From contig CP136890.1 of assembly GCA_034359265.1 (NCBI GenBank), forward strand, positions 67,209,501 through 67,273,500: 64,000 nucleotides of DNA, in the 5' to 3' direction. Below the pieces are notes generated by a model, which saw nothing but the letters and a program-made list of their open reading frames with translations, made no database searches and had not been told where the DNA came from. Shown piece after piece: positions 11,378 to 22,770 of the stretch. How positions within the stretch are numbered: the first letter of the stretch is position 1; the number at the start of each line of letters is the position of its first letter. Source of the stretch: Canna indica (lineage: Eukaryota; Streptophyta; Magnoliopsida; Zingiberales; Cannaceae). The position numbers and the translations under genes were made by a program.

Positions 11378-13500
11378 TGTCACACCCCAAATTCAACAAT
11401 GGTGTGACCGGCCAGGGTATACAAGCATACCCCGAAGCCTAACTCAAATCACAACCACAGAGATAAAATAAACTAATCACAAACCACGACGATAAACCAA
11501 ACTTTTTATTTCAAACTCCAAGCACTAACAAAAGGTTATAAAACAAACAATTTCATCCTTTGTTAACGAAATCGTGGAAACATGAATGTTCAACCGAAAC
11601 AAACTTCAAAGAATGTTTGAAATAATAAATGAAATAAAGAAACCATGAATGAAATAAAGTACAATAAGTCTCGACACAGGACATGTCTAGTGAGCTTCCC
11701 GCCCATGATTCCTGAGCTAGGCAGACCCTCTAGCCTCAGTAACCCCCAAATGGTTGGGAAACCCCTCAAACCAGTGCCACTCCAGGTCGATCATCAGTGT
11801 GGCTCGCTGACGAGCTTCCTGGTCCACACCTCCTCCGCTGATCAACCCAACCAAACCCCCATCTCATCCACATATACAAACATGTACAATAAGAAAATGA
11901 ATGCATCAACACCATAAGCATTTAATGTAAACCAGTATTTCTACACCATATATTCCAAATACATGTTTCCTTATAAGAGCACACTTTAAAGGTTTTCAAC
12001 TGATGAATCATCTGAATTTAGAGATAATGTCGTGACACAATCCTCCCACACAAGTAATCCCCTAATATTATAATTCTTTGAAACTCTACTTAGCACAAGA
12101 AAGAAACCATACAAGAGAACACACAATTGTTAAATTGTAAGTGTATCCTAGAGCTTAAGGTGTACTTTAATCTTTTTCATACTAATACAAATATATCAAT
12201 AGTAGATGCTAATCGAAAATGATAGAGAAAAAATAAATAAATAAAAAGATTTAGGAGTAACTTATCAACTCCTTTATAGCCACTGCACAACCCTTTCTTT
12301 TTATTTTCTTTAGTTTTTTCAACCACCCTAATCTTCCAATTGCCACTGCTACAACCCAATTAAAGCAATGCTTAATTGGTTTCATACCCCAATTACCATT
12401 TACCTATACACCGCAGCAACAAGAGAAGAAGTCAAACATAGATAAATTCTTATCTTCATTATGCGGCTACAAGAGCAAACCAACATAAACCAATTCTTTC
12501 ACCAACCTTAATTTCTCATTCACCTAATATTACCACCTAAACATACTAAAGCTTCTCTACCTTCACATCCTATCTACCACCTACCTACAGGTTGCAGTGA
12601 CCAGTACAAAAAAAAAAAATTGCGGCATGCCACTTCAAAATTCAAAAGTTTTCCAATATTAACACATCCACACAACACCCTACTCATACAACTAACATTT
12701 ATTCACCAAGAATACTATCCACGCATCCAAGAGAACAATTCAACTAATATAACTCAAAATAAAATACACCCAACTGCAGCAGGCGATCACTGTGAAGAGG
12801 AAAAGTTCAAAATTTTCAATGCTTGGTATTGCACACAATGAATCCAAAATTTAATATAGGAATGGATATACTAAACCACCATCAAACTCAATAGGGAGTA
12901 GGGATCAAAATCGACAAAAAATTTCAGATTTCTTCAAAATGTGGATCGGCAAGATGAGAGGAGAAATTAGGAGTCTTGGGGGAGATTTCACCACTCACCG
13001 GTAAAGGAAAATTGAATGGGAGACGCTCTCCAAGATCCTTGAGCCGATATATGATCACCGGCGTCGGCAACACCACCGGCGGCAAATCCCTCTTCAACCG
13101 CCTCCTCCGTCGCTTCCTCTATCGCCCTCTCAAGAATCGCCGTCTCTTCTCCTTTTTTTTGACTTGGATGTGTGCGGCTGTAGCAACTGCACCATCCAAT
13201 AACTCCCTCTCTTTTTTTACGATTCTACCCCTCACTTAATCCAACCGCGGCTTCTATCTAACTCGACCCACACTTGTCCAAATTAGGTTCCAATCGAGTT
13301 GTCGGACTCGACTCAACTAATAACCCAAAACCTAAAATAAATAAAATAAAATAAAATAAAATAAAATACTAAACACGCGTAAAGCCCTCACCTTAATCCA
13401 TATTATCCGGCACTTCCTCTGACCCGCTCCGATGTGCATCCACATCATCCGGCTGAAAATAATTAAATTAAATTATATAAAAAAATTTACGGATATAACA
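11378..13500 (-). repeat. Gypsy 5' LTR
   Basis: This is the upstream LTR in the minus sense, next to the primer-binding site. Relative to the 3' LTR it lacks about 380 bp at the junction near 11678 and carries an extra segment of about 466 bp (12410-12875). Apart from these blocks the two LTRs are clearly similar, with scattered, mostly transition, differences. The promoter should lie here, but I do not see an unambiguous TATA box. Confidence 0.88.
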
Positions 13501-13505
13501 TGCTT

Positions 13506-13993
13506 GCTCTTCTTCTTCTTCTTTAATAGGTATAAATTTAATTGCTTTAAGAACAATGGATTGTTGAGTTTTGTGCATTGGATGCAATGTGGATAATCCA
13601 TATCTTCTAGTAACAAGTGGTATGTTTCATGCTCTCAAAGCAACTTCTATTACATATATAAATCTTTTATAAACCAGAAACTAAAGAGATCAAATTATAA
13701 AGAAAAGCCTGCAGACCGGCTTGAGTGCTGTCTCCATTAAGATATATATAGAAAAGTCTCCAGCAACAAGCCTTCTTAGCTTGCTGCTATCATTAGCTTC
13801 TACTCCTTCCATCATTAGCAATAGGTTTCTTCTTATTATTAATTCTTATTAACTTGTTGCTATATATATTAGCTTTTTCTTCTTTGCTAAGACGCTATCA
13901 TTAGCTTCTACTTCTTCTTCCATCGTTAGCAGCTATTGATTTTTATAAAGCTTCTTCTTCTTATTCGTACTAGTCGAGAGCCCGCACGTTGCG

Positions 13994-14032
<39 letters not shown>

Positions 14033-15960
14033 ATTTTAATAATCATGAATAATCCAATAAATTTATATATAATAAATAATAAAATAAATTTAATAATTTA
14101 TTTATTTAAAATATCAACGTATGAATAGACATTTATAACTTTTTATAATAAAAAAATGATAACATTATTATTATATAATATGGTAGTAACGTAAAATACT
14201 TGTAAGTAAATATTCTTTGTATATTATTTATTTTAACACATTCAGAATATTGACATATACATGATTGGTGCCCAAAACTTTATTATTGTATTGTGGTAAT
14301 TTGTATTATTTTATAAATAATTTAGAATAATTTTCATATAATATCTTTTATTAATTAAATGAAAGGTTAATATAATATTATTATATAATAATATATGTTA
14401 TATAAACTCGTGCTCGCGTTATGCAAAAATATATAAGTATAATTTTATTTAAATAACTATGATTAATAAAATAAATTTAAAAACTTCGTGGAATTGTATA
14501 AAATATTTTATTTAAATATATAATATTATTATAAGTTTATTATTAAAAAATAAATATAAAAAATATATTAATTTGTATAGTAAAAATTAAAGATGTTATT
14601 ATTAATTAATACATGCACTATCCTCACAATATATTAAGTTTATTTTTTTACTTTTATATACGAGTAGCTAGCTAGGGTCACGTGGTTTCTTTGTCCCGCA
14701 CGCCTCCATATATCCTTTTTGACACCTCAAGATAATTATGCTGTCGAAATCAAAGTGCACAAAGCCCGGTCAGGTACGTTGTCAGTTAGGTCGAGACAAA
14801 AAAAAAAAAGGCATTGTGATGCCAAAAGCATCTCTACAGTTGGAATATTAGAGTTTAATGATCTTCACCAATTAACCTAATTGTGCAGTGGATACGTTTG
14901 ATTGGTTAGCGGGTCCGGATCCATTATAAATTACTATATATATATTATTCTCCCGGCTGGAGCTTGGTACAAAGTGCAAACGAGTTAGATATTTTCTAAC
15001 AAGTGCGTGCTTGCTCATAGATTTAATTAGTAAAATATATATTGGCTAATGGATTCACGATTACGGCCGATGTGTTAAGACTGGACAAGTGGATGTGGTC
15101 TAAAGATGCCGCTGATGAGAAAGATTCATTTCTTCCTATCTAAACTTTTGGATTTCATCCAACTTTTCAATTGCTTTGGATCATTATTAGGTAATTTCAT
15201 TCTACAGTTAGCCTGTCCAATTAATTTTAATTTAGTGGTTCTAATTTATTTCAAGTTCAGTTTTAATTTCCGGTATTTTAGACTCTAGCTACTTTAATTT
15301 CATACTTACTTTTATTGTAATATGCATGTGATCAGTTGCACGCATGCCCAATGATTTTTTTTTAAAGTTTTACAAAGATGACTTAATATCGAAAATAAGT
15401 TTTACAAAGATGACTTAAGAAAAAATTTTAAAAAGAAAAATTATCTGAATTGTGAAGGTTTTTTTTTTTTAAAAAAAAATGTTCTATCTTTGTTTATGTG
15501 AATTTGATTGCTTTTCACTTGATTTAATTACTTCCAATTTGATTTTGAAATTTCAAGTAAAATTTAATCAAATTTAAAACTGATTATTGATGTACAAAAT
15601 GTAAAGCGATGGACATGGTGACAAAAGAAATAAAATGTTACGGATGTCAGACGCATGCTTTGCTTTGTGCTTTATGCCGAGCATTCTACTTCAATTCACA
15701 AGCTCCTGATAAATTTATTTTTCAAAAGCTTTCTATTTTCTACACCTGAATTTTACAAAGCTTTCTAATTTCTAATTTCAAATGCTAACTTAGGTTTAAA
15801 ATAATACAATTTATTCAAATTTGACTTATTTATATTTGGATTCTTTTTTTTCCAAGAAGCAACAATAGTAAAGGACTAAACATTCCTAATTTATTGACCA
15901 AGGAATCCTAATCCAAGAATTTTTTATGCAATAAAATAATAAAAATGCTATTGCATCCCT
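13506..15960. other. AT-rich host intergenic DNA upstream of gene 1
   Basis: There is no convincing gene. It holds CTT-rich microsatellite sequence (13506-13525 and 13860-13960) and an AT dinucleotide run (about 13998-14028). Two diverged copies of a block starting GCACGTTGCGCAAATATAT (13985) and GCTCGCGTTATGCAAAAATAT (14412) are each followed by AATTTTATTTAAATAA-type sequence. Poly-T and poly-A runs lie near 15350 and 15460. Small open frames such as 15106-15288 have no family signal. Confidence 0.5.
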
Positions 15961-15966
15961 GGCGCT

Positions 15967-15973
15967 TATAAAA
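15967..15973 (+). promoter_or_regulatory. TATA box of DUF7722 gene 1
   Basis: TATAAAA lies 71 bp before the start codon in the context GCTTATAAAAGCG. The paralogue has the same arrangement (CCCTTATAAAAGGC, 82 bp before its ATG), so the element is conserved between the two copies. Confidence 0.75.
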
Positions 15974-16043
15974 GCGTACTACTTTGTTGAAGCTTTCTTT
16001 CCTCAAGACAGAAGACAGGAAAGAACTGAAGAAGAGGAGCAGA

Positions 16044-16295
16044 ATGGGGTCAGTTGCAAATGACAAGGGCAGGCTGTGGCCTCCGCAGCCAACGAAGGAT
16101 GATGATGATGGCAGCAGCTGCTACTTCCACATGCCGCTGCACTACCCGCGCTACACTAAAGCCGACTACGACTCCATGCCGGAGTGGAAGCTCGACCACC
16201 TTCTCCGTGACTACGGCATCCCCGCTGCTGGCGATGTCCGCGACAAGAGGGGGTTCGCCATCGACGCCTTCCTTTGGCCTGCTGCTCAGTACTGA
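16044..16295 (+). CDS. Small plant DUF7722-type protein, copy 1 (83 aa)
   Basis: This is an intact single-exon frame. I chose the ATG at 16044 because the paralogue starts identically (MGSVA) and the in-frame upstream ATG at 15984 lies only 11 bp after the TATA box. Residues 28-79 form the conserved core: MPLHYPRYTKADYDSMPEW, then DYGIP, GDVRDKR and AFLWP, a plant-only family known to me as DUF7722 with no established biochemical role. There is no signal peptide or membrane segment. The N-terminus is low-complexity with an acidic run (KDDDDGSS). Of 52 core residues, 46 match copy 2. GC content is much higher than the surroundings. Possible polyadenylation signals (AATAAA) lie near 16325. Expression is unproven. 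Confidence 0.85.
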   Translation: MGSVANDKGRLWPPQPTKDDDDGSSCYFHMPLHYPRYTKADYDSMPEWKLDHLLRDYGIPAAGDVRDKRGFAIDAFLWPAAQY

Positions 16296-16755
16296 GGCTT
16301 ATATATAGCTTTATCTTGTTCTAAAAATAAATTAATCACATGTATATATATCAAGGACAAGCTAGTCTTATTCTAAAACAAACGATCGACTTAAGACTCA
16401 GTAATTAATATTGTATGTGTTATATTATTCCCTTGTAAAAATGTGAAGCCTACTTATTTAATAGCTCTTTGTAATGATGTACTATATATTAATTAATGAG
16501 TCATATATATATATATATATAATTACTTATTATGCGAATCACCTGCATGCACTTGCTCGAAAAATACTTTAATTAATATTGCAATTGAAAAAACAAAAAA
16601 AAGCTGTGTTTCTTTTGGGACGGATTAATATGTCAATCGCTTGAATTGGGAAAAATATATAGATTTGAAGTTTGTTTCTGCAGGCCAACCGATCGATCGA
16701 GAACTTATATATTAATAAGTTTTTTGTCAAGCAGATTATATACGTACGAAGAAAA
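16296..16755. other. 3' flank of gene 1, AT-rich
   Basis: This is untranslated or intergenic. The stretch at about 16420-16500 (GTGTTATA, AAGCCTA, TTTAATAGCTCTTT, AATGATGTA) resembles the 3' flank of the second copy at 36778-36850, so the ancestral duplication included downstream sequence. A TA run lies at 16505-16521. Confidence 0.55.
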
Positions 16756-16920
16756 TATCTAAAAACAATAAATATAATTATTGTTAGGAAGAAAAATAGA
16801 TTCTTTCTTCGAGGATCCAAAATTTAAAAATACCAAATTATCTAAAAACAATAAATATAATTATTGTTAGGAAGAAAAATAGATTCTTTCTTCGAGGATC
16901 CAAAATTTAAAAATACCAAA
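16756..16920. repeat. Perfect 83-bp tandem duplication
   Basis: Sequence from 16756 (TATCTAAAAACAATAAATAT) to 16838 recurs immediately at 16839-16920 with no difference that I can see. Such identity in otherwise diverged AT-rich DNA suggests a recent duplication or an assembly artefact. It has no coding content. Confidence 0.85.
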
Positions 16921-17442
16921 AGAACAAAACAAAAAAAAATTCGTGATTCGAACTCGACAAGATATCGATCGGAAAAAAAACACTGATCTTTTATTAATAA
17001 GATAAAGGAAAAACAATCGGCCAGATAGTACAAATGAATCAGAACAATACTGAAAATTTTAACAATAAAATATTATATATCTGGATGGACAAATTTTTTT
17101 GCCCGCAAATCTAATTCCCGTCTGAATCTCTGCTGGAATTAAGAAGAAAATCCACACTTCTTGCTTCTACCTGAAACCTGAAATGGTGTGAGGAAGCAGC
17201 TTTGCACTCTGCCAATTGGTGGGGAAAAGAAATTTCTGACTTGATGTTTAATCCCTTACAATAGGCTCATTTTATTGGTGAATAGAGCCAATTCAAAAGG
17301 AAATTATATTTAATTGCATTTTTATCCATGGATTTGAATAATCTTTTATTTTGGTCATCATATTTGATTTTGACCAACGGTGGAATTGAAGCAATAAAAG
17401 TTGTAGCTTGATTTCTAAATTTTACTTGACCGAATCAAGTAA
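16921..17442. other. Intergenic DNA before LINE 1
   Basis: I see no gene or element boundary in it. It ends at the target-site duplication of the LINE (17443-17458). Confidence 0.5.
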
Positions 17443-17499
17443 TAAAACTGTAGCAATTTTTTTTTTACCGAAGAAAAAACTAAGTCAGCTATTGCCAAA

Positions 17500-18010
17500 T
17501 CAAAAATGAGTCTGCGTACAAAACTGCATTAAGTTTCAGAGGCTGGATGAATGACCAAACAAGTTCATTCTTACACACCCTAGCTCGGTTTGCTGCCCAA
17601 TGAGCAACTTTGTTAATTAGCCTTACGAAAGCAAAATACAAACACTAACATCTGACACCTTATCTTAAAGTACAAAATATCAGAAACAATAGGGGCAATT
17701 CTCCAAGGACAAGGAGAAGAACCATTCAATGCGTCGACCAAAATTTTTGAATCAGTTTCAACCAAAAATTATTGTAGATCAGACTCAGCCACAAAAACCA
17801 AATAATCTCTAACAGCACAAGCCTCAAGGTACAGGGGAGATTCTCCCATCCCAAATTTACTCGCCACATAGATACAGGTCCCTTCATAGTCTCATACAAT
17901 GTATCTTGTACCTTCGGCGTTGTTGGAAAGAGAAGCTTCACAATCAATTTTAAGAAGACCCAGCTCGGGTGGAATCCATCTAACATTAGTCAATAAGCTC
18001 CTCAAAGAGC
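17500..18010 (-). pseudogene. LINE 1 RNase H domain, broken
   Basis: Following a C-terminal linker (PPELGLLKIDCEASLSNNAEG) two overlapping frames together give the RNase H (RVT_3) pattern of some plant L1 elements, including an ESD-like DSKILVDALNGS segment and FVRLINKVAHWAANRARV. The domain is split by a frameshift near 17895 and by stops. RNase H is absent from the second LINE in this window. Confidence 0.7.
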
Positions 18011-18898
18011 CCTCAGACTCAAGAATCTTGTAATAATTGCCAGTGTAGGATGCAATCTGATTTACAAGGTAACTTGGGGTAGGTTGCCTAGCCTCATGAA
18101 GCCTCTGGTTCCTAGAGTGCCAGATGAACCAGCACGTGCTTGCCACCAGAGTTCTAAAGAAGGAAGGCCTGAGGGAAGTTGTCGAAACCAACCAAGTACC
18201 CAAAATCCAACTAACTCTTAAGGATAAATCTAGACCAAATTTTAAGCCTAAGGTAGACCAAACCTGATCAGAGAAAGGGCAGGAAAAGAATAAGTGATTT
18301 ATGATTTCGGGGGCCTAGTACAAAACAGACAACTATCAAGGTTAATCACATATATTTGAGAAAGATAAGATCTAGTGGGAAGTCTACAATGAAGGAGTTT
18401 CCAGACAAACATTTTGACTTTAGGCACAGTGGACAACTTCCTTAAGACTTTCCACTTAGGATCAGGGGCAACATTTACTAGTTCATGGCTTCTAAGAAAA
18501 CCAGAGGCTGATTTAACGGTAACTCTACCCCTCATCCCTCTTCCAAATATATCTATCCTCATCATGGTTCAAGGGCAAAATTAATCGATTAATGGCAGTA
18601 TTGATTCCAAAATTATCCACGCAAAGATTCGAATTCCAAGCTTGATTCATAATTAAATTATCAACATTCAAATCAGCATCAAACATAGCAGTATTTAAAA
18701 AGGTAGGTTTCAAACAGATTGGTAGTTCAAACAACCAATTATCATACAGAATAGAAGTAGATGTACCAGAGTTCACAATTTTCAAAAAGCCAAGCAATAA
18801 CTGAGAAAAAGCTTTGCAAAATAATTTCCAATGCAGTTCTTATCAGGAGCCAAAGACGAACACAAATCATGATATATCGCTTTGACCATAGTACACCA
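18010..18898 (-). pseudogene. LINE 1 RT C-terminal and zf-RVT region, broken
   Basis: WCTMVKAIYHDLCSSLAPDK directly continues the RT frame interrupted by the solo LTR. Then come YDNWLFELPI, the zf-RVT-like WKVLRKLSTVPKVKMFVWKL with HCRLPTRSYL and CLFCTRPPKS, and CWFIWHSRNQRLHEA. These are the usual parts of plant L1 ORF2 after the polymerase. Stops lie near 18785, 18525 and 18299. Confidence 0.8.
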
Positions 18899-20110
18899 TG
18901 TGATCAAATACCCACACTAGAAGGAGGGTTGAATAGTATTGGGTGAGTTTTAACTTCTATTCGATTTCTAATGCAACCAAATTAACGTGCTACTAGATAG
19001 AGATGCTTGATGAATAATAAATAGAAAATAAGCACAATCAAACAAGCAATGCAAAGACAAGTAATTATAGTAGTTCGGCCAACCGCCTACTCCACTACCT
19101 TGGCTCCACACTAAGGATTTCTAACCAACACTTTATAGATTATATATTTCCCTTTGAATACAACCAAGGTCTTCCTTCTCTACCCTTTGAGAATGCCTCA
19201 AATCTATTCACCTAGGCAAAACAAAATTCTACAAAGCAAATCCTAAGTGTTTACACTAGCACACATAGCAAGCTAGCAATGAAGAAATAAGTTCAAATAA
19301 CAAGTAAAATTATAGTGAAAAGAGCTAAAGAATAAACCACAACTAAAAGCTCTTTTCCAAGCCTTCAATGCCTCCAACTCCACAAGATGTTAAGGTCGTA
19401 TCAAAGCTGGAGTCGAGGGAAGATGAGCGCTTGAGATAAATCATCGGTCGGAGAAGCAAACGCGAGCAAATGAAGCACAAATCTCATTTATGAAGCTTTA
19501 ATGACTGGTTAAGAGAGCTTAATGGAGGTTGATGAGGGGTATTTATAACCCCTCACTCGGTAGTTCACTCCAACAGGCCTTTTTTTGCGCGTTGGACGTC
19601 GTTCGATCGCTTGCCCATTTCTGGCCACATCAGGTCGACCGACTGGTCGACCAAATTGGCTATTGTCAGTTTTCCGCCTTGTCCAGTCAATCGAATTGGT
19701 CATTGCCAATTTTTGGCTTTGTTCGGTCGATCGAATTGGCTACTGCCAATTTTTTGCCTCGTTCAATTGACCGACCGATCGATCAAACCTGAGCTGAGGC
19801 TATTTTTTACACTTATTTTGTTGCGCGCTTTGTTTCTGGGTTTTATTATCAAGTTTTGACTTGAATAATATTACAAATAGACTTGGGATGTATTCCTAGG
19901 TATATATTACATAGAATCTACTTGGTGATCTCTGAACTCTACTCAATTTACGTCGGAGCCTTTTTTATGCCGATTTTTGCATTTCTCCGAGTGAAGTTCG
20001 CGCGCGTATAGTAATTTCAATCTGAACTCAAAACTTCACAAATATATTAAATACATATTTATTATCATCAAAATAGATATCAAAGCCTAAGGGGAACCCT
20101 TGGACCAACA
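18899..20110 (-). mobile_element. Copia-type solo LTR inside LINE 1
   Basis: The 1212-bp LTR starts (minus sense) TGTTGGTCCAAGGG and ends GATCACA, and is flanked by a perfect 5-bp duplication CACCA (18894-18898 and 20111-20115). Its body resembles the LTRs of the copia element at 44162-52347: the same TTTGATGATAA block near the start, GGTCGACC motifs, a TATA box (TATAAAT at 19541-19547, minus) and the CTAGTGT end. With no internal region it is the product of LTR-LTR recombination. Removing it rejoins the LINE reading frame (SPW-CTM). Confidence 0.92.
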
Positions 20111-21564
20111 CACCAAGGGCTATTAATATTACTTAAGTAATCGAAGCACTGTTTGGCTTGGAGCGCCAAACACTTATCTTTCAGATTATGAATGCCTAAA
20201 CCTCCCAAGGATTTGGGCTGGATAACCACATCCCAGCTCAACAAGTGAATGGTCCCCTTATCCGGAGAATTGGACCAAAGAAACTTTCTTATAAGTTTTC
20301 CAATTTTGTCAATGTTGGCAGAAGTAAACCAAGAGACAACCATTGTGTGAAATGGAATAGAGTTAATAACAAAGTTGATTAAAACTACTCTACAAGCCTG
20401 AGATAGGAAACTAGTTTGCCAGGAGCCAAGCCTCCTTTGGATGTTATCAAATACATACTCAAAGGCATCCGAGGGAGGCCTTCTCGGAGCAACCATGGTT
20501 CCTAAGTATTTTAAGGGAAAACTCCCAATTTTCATTCCAAATGATCTACTAATTTCCAACCTTGTAGTTCTAGAAGTGTTTCTAGGGAACAACATTTTTG
20601 ATTTTCCTAAGTTCATAGTTTGCCCCGTGAAGTTGGCATAAGTTTCAAAAACTTTTTTAACCGTCAAAATACTCTTCTTGGTTGCCTGAAAAGTAAGCAA
20701 TATATCATCGGCAAACATCAAATGGGTGACAGGGGGAAAATTGTTCATTTTAAAAGGGGTAAGTTATTTTCTCTGAACAGTCGCGTTCAGATGGTTCGAA
20801 AGTGTCTGGGCAACTAAAACATAAAGATAAGGTGATATTGGATCACCCTGTCTAATTCTCCGTTTAGTAGGATTAAAGCCAGACAAGTGATTGTTGACCA
20901 GGCAACCAAAAGTTACAGTTGATAAACAAGTATTAATCCAACTTATAAATTGGTCAGGAAAATTACGGGCTCTTAGAACAGATAGAATGGTAGGTCACAG
21001 AAGCTTGTCATAAACCTTATCTAAGTCCAATTTAATCATAACAAGAGGGGCCTTACCTTTAGACTCAAAGAAAGAATGAGCAATTTCCTGGGCAATAAGA
21101 ATATTGTCCTGGATTGATCTGCCTTTAATGAAGGCAAATTGCTCAGAGCTAATATTGCATGGTAGAACAGATTTCATTCTATTAGCTAGGAGCTTTGCCA
21201 ATATCCTATAACTTAAATTGCACAACGCTATGGGACGAAAATCTCTAACTCTAGTAGGATTGGTACATTTAGGAATAAAAGAAATAAGAGTTTGATTCTA
21301 TTCAGTAGGCAGAAAAGCAGACATATAAAAGTAATCAAGGCATTTCATAAAATGATCTCTAATTGTGTCCCAATGGGACTTATAAAACTCCCCTGTAAAG
21401 CCATCGATACCCGTGCTTTTGCCATTCGGCAAAGCCCTAATCACCGAGCGAACTTCCTCAGCAGAAAATGGAGCAATCAACGAAACACAATCATCAGGTT
21501 TTACAACATTAAAATGCATCAAACTAGATAATTCAATAAAATTAACCTCGAGCACCACCGACAC
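20111..21564 (-). pseudogene. LINE 1 reverse transcriptase, broken
   Basis: Motifs in order are FSAEEVRSVIRALPNGKSTG, DGFTGEFYKSHW, FRPIALCNLSYRILAKLLAN, QFAFIKGRSIQDNILIAQE, MIKLDLDKVYDKL, IRQGDPISPYLYVL and LMFADDILL, the catalytic FADD. Stops occur at 21295, 20995 (in place of the Trp after YDKLL) and near 20765. The FADD-containing segment of 222 residues is uninterrupted. The solo LTR cuts the domain downstream of this. Confidence 0.88.
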
Positions 21565-22770
21565 TTATAATGCTCAATGAAGGAAGTTAATACACTAGGA
21601 TCATCAAATAAGACCGAGCCATCATCCAGGATTAGCAAATTAATTTTGTTACTTCTACACCTACCAATAGCAAGACGATGAAAATAAGCAGAATTAGAAT
21701 CTATTTTTACTTAGATTTACACCACCAATTTAAAGTTATTTGGCGTCTTAATGCTATATCTTGATTATAAAGGGCCCTAAGCTTACCATATTTATTCACA
21801 TCTAAGCCACGATTATCATCAATTAACTCAATACTAGCAATATTATCAACAACAGCAACAAGATTATTTTCAAGCATACCTAAACAGTTTCTATTCCAGT
21901 CAAACAACACAAATCGCGTAAATTTTAAAATAGTCAAAAATTGGCATGAAGTATCACAATCCAAAGGGATCTCAAACCAAGCACGACTGACAACATCTTT
22001 TGTTTAAGAGTATTCGGTCCAAAAAATTTGAAACTTGAAAAGTTTTCTTCTATAAGAATCTCGATTAAAATTGAACAATAGCGGACAATGGTACGAGATA
22101 CCCCTAGACAAATGTTTCACCGAGGCACAAGTGCAGCCAAGCCGAATTGCAAAAAAAACGATCAAGCCTCACATGAATACGAGAGATTCCTTGTCGATTA
22201 TTACACCAAGTAAACGGAGAACCAGAATAACCCAAATCGATCAAATCAAGATTACACACAAACTCTTGAAAGTCTGAAATCGGCTTTGTTATACGAAATT
22301 TAAGACCACATTTTTTTTCAGATTCATTCAAGTAACAATTAAAATCCCCATATAAAATCCATGGAGAGCTCGACAAATCAAATCCAGAAAACCATTAAAA
22401 AATCACAGCAAAGAGACGGATTAGTACTTGTGTAGACATTCGAGAAGATAAAAGGTTCACCCTTACCAAAGCCTACTGCCGTAGTTAGATATTGCAGCTC
22501 AATAGTAATAATCGATACCTGAACCACAGAGGTGTCCCGAGCCAAGATAAGGCCCCCAGAAGCCCCCTGAGATGGTTGGGAAGCCCCTTTCCAATTGCGA
22601 TCGAAAGATTTGATAAGGCGGGACGCCCTTGTAGCATCAAAATGAGTTTCCTACAAGGCAACTAAGTGGAGTGAGGAGTTGCGAATAAAATGAACAATGA
22701 GATCTCTTACTGGGCGTCTCCATGCTCCCCTGGTGTTCCAACAGAGGCACATCATGAGGAAACACCGGGG
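21565..22770 (-). pseudogene. LINE 1 endonuclease (EEP/AP-type), broken
   Basis: This nuclease nicks target DNA to start reverse transcription. LCWNTRGA begins the domain (near 22760); WILYGDFNCYLNESEKKCG holds the catalytic GDFN, and SPFTWCNNRQ with VRLDRFFCN follows. Several stops separate these (near 22651, 22377 and 22104). The order and spacing match plant L1 ORF2 N-termini. Confidence 0.82.

Larger units (their letters stand above)
4366..13500 (-). mobile_element. Ty3/gypsy chromovirus LTR retrotransposon, complete but defective
   Basis: The element is 9.1 kb with LTRs at 4366-6364 and 11378-13500, both running TGTCAC to ATAACA on the plus strand. It is flanked by the 5-bp duplication TGCTT (4361-4365 and 13501-13505). 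Coding order on the minus strand is gag, protease, reverse transcriptase, RNase H, integrase, chromodomain, which is the Ty3/gypsy order. The integrase C-terminal chromodomain places it with plant chromoviruses; Tekay/Del is my best guess. Every domain carries stops, frameshifts or lost key residues, so it cannot move by itself. Confidence 0.93.

Noticed and set aside
15106..15288. A small hydrophobic open frame upstream of DUF7722 gene 1
   Set aside because: It has AT-driven composition (Phe, Leu, Ile), no family signal and no promoter context.
15984..16043. An upstream in-frame ATG extending DUF7722 gene 1
   Set aside because: It begins 11 bp after the TATA box, earlier than a plant transcript would normally start, and the extension is not conserved in the paralogue.
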